From assembly GCF_036669915.1 (NCBI RefSeq), contig NC_089314.1, forward strand, positions 27,558,090 through 27,622,089: a stretch of 64,000 bases of DNA. The letters run 5' to 3'. This DNA comes from Pocillopora verrucosa. Its lineage: Eukaryota; Cnidaria; Anthozoa; Scleractinia; Pocilloporidae. Positions 1 to 12,000 of this stretch are shown piece after piece; the stretch's first letter is position 1; each line of letters begins with the position of its first letter. Position numbers and translations under genes: made by a program. The notes below the pieces were generated by a model, which was given only the letters and a program-made list of their open reading frames with translations, made no database searches and was not told the DNA's origin.

Positions 1-28
1 CGCGATTCGCGTAGACGTGGACACTTAC

Positions 29-3000
29 AGTTCGCCAGTACACCCCTGTGGTTTTTCCATAAAGTGCCCTTGTTTGACTCTCACCACAACTTCTCCATTC
101 GAGAGGCCCTGATAAGGAAAGCTGCCGAACGTCGCCAGTTCCCATAAGGTCACGCCCAGGCTCCACACGTCAGACTTAGTCGTGAATACGCCATCTGCAA
201 GAGACTCGGGAGACATCCATCGAACAGGGAGCATGCCTGTTGAGAAACACGCGATATGTCAGGACAGGGAAGCGAAGACGGGCAAGAACTTGACGAAGAT
301 AATAACTAAACGTATGGCAGACCAGGAAAAAGGAAGAACAGTACCTCTTCAAATTTTGGGAAAAAGAAAAAACAGCACCTCCTCAAAAGAGTAAAAATAG
401 GCTGCCAATTACCTTCTCCAAAGGAATTTGACGATTGCTGGTCGTGATCATCACACAGAAAAAAGTAACCTACTTCCCATTGACCTGAACTAACTAACCC
501 CTGAACCTAATCCTAACCCTAACCCCTGACCAGTTCCGACCTAATTCTAACAGTCAAACGAGTCCCGAAAGCGTGATAAATTTCCCCTCTTGGCTTCTCC
601 GCAGTGCTTTGTTGTGGTATGTAGACATAAATCAGAGTTTTACCTTTACGTCCAAACCTGTAGTAATCCGAATCGTACATAGCGCGCGCCATACCAAAGT
701 CGCCGAGTTTGACCACATGACCTGACCCTACCATGCAGTTCCTCAGAGCCAGGTCACTAAAAATGAACACAAAAACTAAATCATTTCACGTTTTCAGTAA
801 AACTCATAAAACTGTGAACACTTTCATTTGAGTTTGACAGGTCAACAGTGTCCTGAAAACGCGCGCAAACTTCTCGCCCTCAAAAAATTACCGTCTCTGC
901 TAACGGTTAAGTTTAGTGACGGTTAATTGGTGTAATCCATGAAACACAACAACATTCCATAATAGCTTTCAATTGTTCACGCTTTTCTGAGCTTCACAGA
1001 AACACTCACATCCAGATTAATAATGAAACGCCCTCATTTGCGAGGCAGGTTCACACGCTTTGCTGATTCCCAACTCAAAACAAATGTAAGAGAAGAAAAA
1101 AAAAACACTGAAGAAGATGGTCTATTGCAAGGAATAACATCCACCAGCATACCGATGAACAAACTTCATTTCTGCGAGGTAATTTAGTCCACTGGTAATG
1201 TCTAACGCCATTGCAGTTAACCTTTTAGGAGTAACATCTTCGGCCTGGAAGAAAATTAACGTCCATGAATAACTACAGTAACTTCTACAGCAAGGTTCGA
1301 AAACTGTACAAGAACGCGAGAGAACAACTTGTAATGAATGGGCTGTACTGAAGACAATAAAAATGGATTGTAATCGTTACACTTCAAATCTTTCTTTCCA
1401 TTTTAAACAGACCATGAGCAGTCCCATCTAAGTGAAAAGAATCAATGTTACCACGTCACGCAGAACTCTGGAAGTGAGGCGCAAGAAAAGTTCCCAGCAG
1501 CCTCACTCCCAAGTTTCGCGCGACTCGCTAACATAAACCTTTGTTTCACTCATATTTTTTTAATCGCACTTCGCCAAAAGGAGGGATTGCTTGTAGTCTT
1601 CATTTCAAAATTTATAACTTAAAATCATTTCATGTCAATGCTAGCAAATATAACTTGTCTAGTAAGAGACGGCGCATCACCAATCTAAGAATGTCAACTT
1701 ATTTATAAACAATGGTATTATATCGACTAGGCCCCTTTTTAACCTAAACAGATCAACCTAAAGACCGCCATGAACGGAACAATTGTCCGGTTTGAAATAA
1801 TGCAATTATGTTTGATGATTTACTTTTAAGTTTCCTGTTCGCCCCTTTGAACAACAGGTATGTTCATTCTAACCTAAGTTTTAAGAGGCATGTGAACAGA
1901 TTTTCACCCAAGATTACAATAAATAACTTGAAGATAACTGACAATACCTCTCTACAGTCCTGATTTGCAAATTGACGTCTGGCCAGCAGGAAGTTTTTTA
2001 GGTCACCTAAAAGGACCGAATGAAGCACAACAAATAAATAGCACAATTTTAAAGATGATTTCGCACGAAAAGCGATACGAATAGTTGCGAATTTACAATA
2101 TCATTCAGCTCTTTCAAAGGAATCACCAATTGAACAATCAAACGCGAATAACACAGGAACGACTACTATCAATATCACTTACCATGTATCATCAGCTCCA
2201 TTACGGCAAAAGCTGGTTCTCCTTTGGTGCAAACACCTAGCAGTTTCACAATATTCTTGTGGTCAAAGATCTTCATCGTTTCTGCCTCACTCAGAAATTC
2301 AAGCTGCAAGAGAAACAAGCATACCTTAATGAATCTGTGAGTGTCTTACATTGTGCGCAATTACAGATAGCGAAGTGTAACATTAATCAGGGGACAGGGG
2401 CTTCCCGTAAAGAAATAAGTAATAATATTGGCCCGGTATTCTAAAATATTATCCCCTCAGTCAAAAAGTGTCAAAATCTTTTTGTTTTGCTGATTGTAGC
2501 TTTAAAAACAACAACAACAACAACAACAACAACAAAAAAGGAACAGAAAAACTAACAAACTATGGCCGGTCGCGACAGAGGACGATAAAAAAGTGTAGTT
2601 ACAAATTTACTATATAGAAACTTGGTACTGCCCCTATTTGAGTCCGCCATCTCATTAGAAACACAAAGTTTGAATAATTAACCTCTTAACTTTGGCTTTT
2701 CCTTGTAATTTTGGAGCAATTTTCTTAACAGCAAGTCTCTAACGGTATTGACGAAAAACTGTTTTGAATCATTCAATACTCAGCGTAACACTACTTAAGA
2801 CTTAACACTTCTGTTACCTTGTCTTCGGGTAAGGAGCCAATCTTCAAAGACTTCACTGCCACAGGTAACCATTCTCCCTCTGACCTAAGCCCAATAACTT
2901 CCCCACCGCACACAGCTCCAAATGCTCCTTCACCAAGCTTACGATTTAAAACAATGCTCTCCCGAGGGATCTCCCACTCGTCAAGGTGAAGCACAGGAGA

Positions 3001-3061
3001 CTGTTCCATCAATCCCAACTCTTCCATCCTCTGTTGTGTCTCCTTGTACTTACGATCATAC
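29..3061 (-). other. Insulin-receptor-like tyrosine kinase domain exons of the receptor
   Basis: Six exons. Glycine loop LGEGAFGAV (about residue 921), lysine of VAVKSL (about 949), helix C LSEAETMK, hinge [14 protein letters not shown], catalytic loop VHRDLALRN, metal-binding GDFGMAR, activation loop [13 protein letters not shown], then [14 protein letters not shown] and [14 protein letters not shown]. The Y-x-x-x-Y-Y activation loop and the GVFTT segment place it with insulin-receptor/Venus kinases. The catalytic lysine, HRD aspartate and DFG are intact, so an active kinase is expected. Exceptions to the usual motif are HRDLALRN (usually HRDLAARN) and WMSPES (usually WMAPES). The C-lobe is cut by the window edge. 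Confidence 0.88.
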
Positions 3062-6000
3062 CTGATGGCAGAATTTAGCACAAAGGAATTGTGTTGTAGC
3101 GTCTGTGGGAAGTATTAGGGCTAACGCTCGAAACATCAGATTTAGAATCTCCTTATGGGGACCAATTCATATTATCAACTCGGTTGATAAAATCACATTA
3201 CCTTGTTACAGAATGGTTTAAAATGGGTTAAAAAAAAATCGACTATGGACGTCGCCATTTTGAAAATAGCTAAGTAACTTGTTCTTATGTGAAAAACCAC
3301 AACGGGCGGCTTGCTACTAGCTCCTCCAGTTGTTATGACAAAATTCATTGACTGAATCAAAAATTTGTCTTTCTACGTAGCTCGTGATTGTTCAAATGCC
3401 TTAAGACAGAAAAAGAACTTCTATTACATTGCGTGTACGCAACAGCCTCTCTAAACTTGTAGCAAATTATGTTCGATGTAATTGCAACATTCAGAAATTT
3501 AATTTTCGTAAAATAAGGAAAGGTATTCGCTTGCGCACAAGCTCTCAATGGCGCTGCGAAAAGAGCGGCGAAGCCTAAGAGTTAAAGCCAGCGTGAAGCC
3601 TGCGAGGGATCTGACAACTTTTCGAAATCAGAGTTCCGAAGACCTCGCGCATACTCGAGTCTTACAGGCTTGTTTCTCTTCTCGCTAGCGAAAACCTGCT
3701 CGCAGGCTCAAAGATGACTTTCGTAAACAATCCACATGTTTTGCAGATAAGTAAGCCAACTTGGGAAAGCCGCTCTTTTTCCCAACCACAAAAATGTTTT
3801 TTAGTCATAGGAAGGTTAAATTAATGCAGCCATCAGATTTTAGCGCAGCAACCAAGCAAGCAAAACATTTAACTTCCCTTCTCGCCGCAACGGCACTTTT
3901 ATGTACCCTAAATTTCCTGCACTACGTATCCTTCACAAGAAATCATTCTCCTTCTTTAGCAATAAATTGAATATCCCGGTGATTAACGATTAAAAGAATG
4001 CAGATCTCTAACTCTCAAGATCTCAAGATTTAATCAAATGTACTCTTTATTACAAGTAACGCAAATTCATGCTAACATTTGATTTTGGCTTGTCTCTTTT
4101 CAAAAACCAAAAAAAGAAAAAAAAGAAAAAAAGAAAAACCTCATTCTCGATATTTACATCAAGTTGGATCAATCTAGAAAGCAATTCATTATCTAAAGCA
4201 TGTTTTTAATCACAATTTACTCAACTTTGCTTTGATCATTCCTTAACTTGATTGTTGATCAATTTTAACTCGTTATTAATGAAAATATTACAAAACGTTT
4301 TGCCACTTTCCACTGCATTCAATTCGTTAAAAACAAAACAGCTTATGGTATTGAACATAATGTACACTATAAACGATTAGTCAACTCTGCTTCTATAGCT
4401 GTCCAAAACACGTTCTATAAAATTAATCATCAGAAGATAATTCCTTCTGCGTTATCAACTTATTTATGAGATCAACATGCTCTGGTGCAGTGTCAAGAAT
4501 TAAAAACTTGTCGATCGTCTCCGAATCCAGTTCATATTCGTCCTCAGATCCATGTTCCGCTTCATCTGAGTCTGAGCAATCAGGGGTATGTGACGTATCA
4601 GGCACGAGCTGAAGCTCTTGCATCTTCATTCTTTCAGCATTTTCTGCTTCCAGATCATCAAGGATCCGTTGCGCCAAGTTCACTATAGAACTATTACTGG
4701 ACTCACTGTCTGATTCGGAGTCTGAGCCATCAAGATTGTCAGAGACTGCTGGCACAAGTTGAAGCTGCTCCATGGTTAAAAGCTTTGTTGATATTGGATC
4801 ACACACAGAAGATTCTGAAAACTGCTGCTCAGTTGATGATAAGTTCAGTTCATTTCCAAGTGTACTTTCAATTCCTTGAGGATTCTGGTTGTTGATTGGC
4901 GTTGCAGATTCTGGTGTTGTGTCCGTCAACGAGCCAATCAATGTTGGCGGAGCTCGGACCGTAGGGATTCCATCAGTTAGTGACCTTCCAAAAGTTTCCT
5001 TCCAAAAATTGTCTACCACAGAAGCAAATGGCCCCTTATCATTTACCGTTTTCCCAAGTGCCGTGTCCGGTGGCTGACATGAATCGAGAGGGATTTGATC
5101 AGTCTCCATTGTTTCTTGTTCTGGCACAGATTCGTTTTCCTCAGGCATCTCCTCATCAATACAGGTTGGCAACTTCACATCCACTTTCTGTCCAAATGCC
5201 ATTGTAAATTGAGCTGGTTCGCGATTTCCTTCCATTGCGTGCTGCTGTGCAAAACATGGTATGACAGGTTCGTGTATGTGATCTGTTTCCATCTCTTGGA
5301 CTGTCTGCACACGATCAATTGGCTTCAGAACATTTTTCTGTTGTCCCAACGTATTCTTAAATGAAAATGACTTCAGACCTGAAAGCGCTGACTTGTGCTG
5401 AACAAAGGAGGGCGTGGTCGGAATGGCCGGAAAATCTGTTTCCATTTCCACAAGTGGCTGCACATGAAATGCCTGCATACGATCAGAAACTACACCAAAT
5501 GGATTTTGCATTGCATGCTGTTGATATGCTTCCAATGTCTCCATTTGATTTTTTGTGCATTCTTGTATCAGCTGGTCTGTTTCCATTACATCCGTGTCCT
5601 CCATAAAGTCTTTCCTTGCAGGAGGCTGATGATCTTCGCTAGCAAATCCAAATTTATAGGTGTCAGCATCTTGTCCATCGATGAATTCCATCGGCTCTTC
5701 CTGATCAGTCAAGGATGAATCTACGCTTTCCACCATTTCAGTGTCGTGTACTTGTTTTTCTATGGCTTGGCTGAGCGGTTGGCATGTTTTCCCGAGCATC
5801 ATCTCGTTAACATGGGGCTCTAAGGTGCTTGATGTGTCGTCGCTCGCTTTCCTTTTCACGTCTCTCAACTCTGCTGAGGAACTATCTCCGTCACCTTTCT
5901 TGGTTCGCTTTCCTATTGACATCTGTGGTTCGACATCAGTATAATCCTCAGCCAAAGCCGATTTTGCTTTGCACTGGGTTATTTGGACTCCTGCGCCACT

Positions 6001-9000
6001 AGCTGATAACACTTGACATTCACCTACTTCTCCTTGCAATCTCTTTCCTTCATCCTCTGTTTTAACGTAAGCCGGGACTTCTTTGAATGGAACTGGTATC
6101 GCACTCGCTTCTGGTATAAACTCAGTAGAATGAAGCTCCAAGCAGGTGGGTGAGTCGCCTCGAGTTTTTCTCTTTGTGTTTATTGACTCTACGGAGGAAC
6201 TGCCAGAGCAGACAAAAGAGGTCACAGGGTTCTTTGACATCAGCTGTCTACAATTGTCACCTCTCTTAGTCCGCTTTCCTGTAGACATTTCTGGTTCATC
6301 GTCAGTGTCCTCCTCAGTCACTAACGACTTTGCATTGCAATGAGTAATTCTGACTCCCGTGCCACTAGCCGACAACACTTGACATTCACCTACTTCTCCT
6401 TGTAATTTCTGCCTTTCATCTTCTGTTTCAACGTTAGCATTGACTGCCTCAATGGAGAGTGGTATGCCAATCTCTTCTGTTCCAAACTCCGTGGTATGAA
6501 GCTCCACGTTGCAGGGTGAATCGCCTCTAGCCTTTCTTTTCACGTTTATCGACACTTCTGAGGAACTGGCCGAGCAGAGTAAAGTTGTCCTGGCATCCTT
6601 GGACCTCACAGACTTAAGCTGTTTATATTTGTCACCTCTCTTAGTCCTCTTTCCTTTAGACACTTGTGCGTTGACATCAATGTACTCCTCAACCAATGAC
6701 GATTTTGCATTGCACTGGGTAATTTGGACTCCCGTGCCACTAGCAGACAGCGCTTGACATTCACGACCCCCTCCTTGTAATCTCTGCCCATCATCCTCTT
6801 CTTTAACGTACGCCGGGACTGCTTCAGTTGAAATTGGTATCGCATTCTCTTCTGCCTTGTCTGAAATTAATTCAGTTTGTGTAGAAACGTCTTTCCGAGC
6901 GACAACATGAACGGGACAGGTACACTGTGTTACTTCCTTTTTAGTCTTCATATCTTCGGTGACACTGTCAGACAGTCGACGTTTCTGCGCAGATCCTGAT
7001 AATTTTTGTTCTTGGTCTGGCGTTAAACCTTTTTGAGTAGAGAAAGATAGGGCGGTTTGTACCTCCTTTTCTTCACTTGGTGGTGTTGGTGCAACAAAAC
7101 TCTCATTACCAGTTAAATGGACAGGCGAAGTAGACTGCTTTTCTTCCTTCTTTTTCAACACACCTTTGGTGACTCTATCAGATAACATTTGACGCTTCTG
7201 CCTGCGTCTGGTCTTGGAGAGTTTTCCCGTGTGATACTTCTCTTCTTGGTCTTGTGTTTCAACTTGAGTTGGGACTTCTTGGGTTAAGCGTGATCGGGTA
7301 CTTTTTACTTTCTTTTCTGTAATGGGTGGTATTGATTTAACGACACTCCAAGCGGCTGCTAATTGGGGAGGTGAAGCAGAGTGGTTTTCTTCCTTCCTTG
7401 GATTTGCATCAGTCTCACTCTTACTTTCTGGTGGGATTACTTCTTTCTTTACCTTGCTGTCGGTGAATAATTCAGAACAAGTCTTTTTGCGTCGCTGAAC
7501 AGGCGGTGAGTTGTTCAAACATTCATCCTGAGTCTTAGAAACTTCCAAAGGACTGCGCACCAGTGGATCAGAGTATATGTCACTGTTTGAAGAGGCCTGG
7601 CAATTCACAACTTCATTCAAAGAAGATCTCAGCACACTACGAGAGACGTTCAACATATCAACTTGTCCTGACTTGACTGCTCCGCGAGGTTCCGAAGGCT
7701 CTTCAATTCTCAGACGGGATGTTTCAGATTGACGCTCTTCCTTCACTTGATGTAAACAGTCGACACTTACATTAAGGTTTTGGTTTTGTCTCTTACTAAC
7801 ATAACAGAAGGCGTGAACAATTGTACAAAGTTTCTTGATCCCATAAAAAACATCCGAAAGAGAACGGTAAGAAGCACTTACAACGAGACAAAAAAGTTCT
7901 CGAATCAAACGCGCTAAGGCACCAAGGTTTAACAGTTTCCATTCTCGTTGTCGGCATTGCTTCAAGTTATTTCCGATCTCGCTGTTAGGTGCGCATTCAT
8001 CATCATCAGTGAAGCCCGCTGGACAAGGCCTCTTCGCCTTGCTTTTCACGTAGTACCCACTCACAACTCTGTGGCCATAAGCGCAGATTTTCCGAGCCAG
8101 GTGTGCCAGAGCATCTCTCATACCATTTACCACGCAAATAAACGGCCAGAAAAGCATCTTACTTCTTCTCCAGAAGTCTTCAGAAACTAAACAATTCCTC
8201 TTGAAACAGTTTGAAATGTTACTTTCACCTAATGGCGCATTTTTTAAATCCACACCAGAGACTCTCTTCTCGTGAAAAAGATCGACTGGTGGTGCTGGTG
8301 GTTGCATTTCAAGCCCGGCCTTGTTTCGGTCCTTGCATGAAAATACGTAGTTGTTTCCAACTCTCATTTGAGATCTTCCCTTTAAACGCCAGCTTTCAGC
8401 GGGTCTTGGTTTTATTACCAGCCTTTTAAGTGTTTCCTCACTACGACAGCCTTCAACGGGTCCTGGTCTTACACATGGCCACCACTGTCCACTTGCTGGG
8501 GAATAATTTTTGGGTTTCCATTTGACATCTCCTGAATAAAGCTCTTCGACTGGAGGTGCCTGCACTTGATTTCTGCCCTTCATCCGGTCGCTGCACCGGA
8601 ATGCACTGCTATTTCCCATGTATCTCATTTTGTTTGTTATTTGAGATGTGTTCCAAGGACACCGACGTTCAAATAGTCTTTGTCTCCATAGCGGCAACTG
8701 CAGACCAGTAACTGAATTCTTAAAATTGCCTGTTCTTACTTGATTATGATATGCGACCTTCTCTGACTGACGAAATCTTGTATCGCCATACGTCCGTCGC
8801 ACATCCGCCAGCCGGTGTATTCTTGTTCCAGCTTTGTAACTTTCAGAATTTCTTGACGAGTTCCACCTTCCTTCCCTCGGCCCTTGAGTATCGTTCTTGT
8901 CTTGAGTTTCAATACGCAGCTCTCCAATAGTATGAGCTGCTGTACTCACATTGTTCCGCTCAGATGCGGGTCCTTCTTCATCAAAGTGATCACCGAATAA

Positions 9001-12000
9001 ATCACTTAATATTTTCCACAACTTGTGAAAAAAGGAAAAAATACAGCATACCAGAAGACAAATTGGTCTTGTGAGAACATACAAAATGCAATTAAAATAA
9101 CAGGAGACGATAATAAAAAATTCACGAAGAAAAAACGTTCCGCGTCTCACTGTTGAATCCATCGTCTTGGACTCTGAACAAATCAAGTTTTCTTTGGGTT
9201 TGTTTATGACGAGCTTCTACATCACTTGTTTCGTCATCTTTGCGCGTGCTTTTGCGCACTACTCGGCGCGCGCCCATATACGTTCACATCAATTTCTTCC
9301 TCAAAACATTTTTTGAGAGGGAAAAAATGCAATCGAGGCATAATGCGTTATAACCCCTTACAAACCTTTCACAATTACGAAAAGAAAAATGCATGTTCTT
9401 TTGTTTATGTTTTCGCTTGGTCGCCAAAGTACTTGGGTTCTGGGTCGTTAAGAGATAATTAAATTTGAAGCAAACTTCACGGGTAGCCAGACATGGCACG
9501 TTGAATCTCAGCCTTGTCGCTGTGCTGTTGGATTTTAAATTAAGGTAATCGTTGATGGTCTTACGATATTCCTAGATACAATCAAAGACAAGTCCCATCA
9601 CAGTCTTCGCTCAAATGAAAATGGCCTTTTAAAACAATTTAGTTGAGCATTTAAGATGACTTTGGTCGACTGCTCTGTCATCAGTGAAACTTAGTCAATG
9701 GAATAAATTCACAGTTGCATTTTCGTAGAGAATAGATGTTACAAATTCATTTCTGATTATTTAATGATAATTATATTTTTGATTCTTGAATGTTATCACG
9801 TCAAGTGTTTCCTCTTTCCTTGTTATCACACTAAGTCAGCTATGTCGTTGCCTCGTTGGATAGTTAACTATTGGTCCCTATGTTATTTTCACTGCCAAGT
9901 AAGGGGGCCAAATAAATCTTAATAACAATTATTAAAACTATTTCTTATTTCTGATAAAATTTCTCCTTTCAATTGTCTCGCACCTTGAGGGAAGGCAACT
10001 ACTTGCTAAAACCCGATTTAAAAAAATTATGAATCCGACTGGTTTCTTTCTCTTTCAAGCGGAAAATGTGACTATCCACATTGCGACGAAGAAGCAACCT
10101 AAAGTACGGGTTTTGAATTGATTCTTTCGAAATATTTGATGTCGACAACCATGACAACGAGCAATCATCCCTACCTTCTCTTTATGCAGATCCATATCAG
10201 ACTTATACCAATGACGAGGAACAAACCGATGGCTGTGGAAAGAAAGACAAACCAAGTGTAAAAAACAAACATTGCGTTTTACTTTTACTCGTTAGAGATC
10301 CGGGATTTCACTTGCTTCTCTTTGTTACGCTCTAAAGTTGGTCTAGAAATCTCGTTTGCGCCACCCTATCAGCCAATCAGCAATAATGTTTTCTTACTCA
10401 GGCTTTCCCGCGCTTTGTGTGGTTAACTAATAATTTAAATTTGACAGAGGGCGGAGCCAAAAGAGAATATGTCTGTCATAACATTTACGACTGTATGTGA
10501 CAAAAAATATCACTCAAGCGAACGATAGTAAACATAAATAGTGAATGTTCATTATATGTTCTCTCGGGCCCTTTGGTTTGAGTGACTTTTCAGTTCCACA
10601 ACCAAACACAAACTAAAAAAAAAGAGAAGCGTGACAGGGTGCCCCAAAAATTAAATACTATACATCACCTGACAACCGTGCCATAAATACGAGTTCACAG
10701 TAATTGCGGAAAATAAGATACAATTTCCCCAGCTGAATGTATTTTGTATTGAAATTTCATTTTACCTATTGCGTTTATGACAGCTATGGCTCCAGTGCAC
10801 GAAATACCGAGAGCGGCTCTGAAAGACTCCACTGAGCAAACTTCAATAGAGGACGGCTCTGAAAAGAGAAATAAAGATAAGAAATGCTTGATTTTTTTCT
10901 CCATAAAACATCACAACATTGTCCTTAAAAGGATTGAAGAGGATAGGCAAACTCACAAGCTAAAGGTCGATACAACGTACATTGATTAAACACCAAATTC
11001 TTTTAACCATAATCAAGAAAATGTGCATCAACTGTGGGGAGAATTTCACTTCAGTTCTCGGCAATTACGAGTTACCAGCTGCATACACTCACTTGATCTA
11101 CCGTCCGTTGGTCTTTTCCCCTCTGGCCACAGGATACTGGTCTCATTCATTTCCAGACAACGATTGCTACTGCCACAGGCTTTGTACATGTTAGGGAGCA
11201 CACGCCCGACTTTTACGACCCTGGCAGGAAACCGTTGCTCCATTTCAACTGTGGGAAGGTACCGCTCGCCATCTCTGAAAATAACACGCCCAGACGCACC
11301 ACTAAAGTTGGTCTGTTGGAGGAAAGTCTTCAACAGCCTGTGAAAAAAAGCAAGTAGTGTCTTAAGTAGTAAGAATAATTTCAAACAATGGCAGGGAAGT
11401 ATTCTCTTGGGAGAGTATGGTTACACTAGTCATTACTTCCTAAAGCCTTCGAATACAGAAGGTTTAAAAACACACAGGCACACACACACGAACACAATCG
11501 AGCGATTGCGCTTACTAGATATCACCAGCCTCCCACCAACGAAGTCTGGGTTTAATACCCGACAGTACCGTCATAAGATTTACGATCACCGTCATTTTTA
11601 TTTGTAACTCATACACAATGCTTCGAATTGAGAACGATTGAACATTTTGAAGTAGCCTAGAAAAAAGTCTAGGCCGGGAATGGAAATCATTCACAAAATA
11701 CTAAGCTTTAGGTGACGCAAAATTCAATGTGACTAAAATACTTTTAAACAAATTTCACCTGGTTACATTTCAGAGTAGTAAGGTCGCACTTTTCAAACCT
11801 GAGATAGTCAACGTTTTACGGATTCAATTTAGGTCTTACAGAGGATGTAACTCGTGCGAGCTTAAAAAGGTGTAGGGCCTTTAATAACAAAAACAACTCT
11901 TGAGCTTCAGTTCTCCGAGAAAGGAGGGTCGGGCTGCAGATTAAAAATGGTAATAGGAACTAGTGGAGTCCAATTCGGTCTATAATCATACGAGTGACTA

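Noticed and set aside
485..530. Telomere-like run (cctaatcctaaccctaacccc)
   Set aside because: Too short and irregular, and located in an intron between kinase exons.
2507..2534. (CAA)n repeat
   Set aside because: Short simple repeat in an intron, no further significance.
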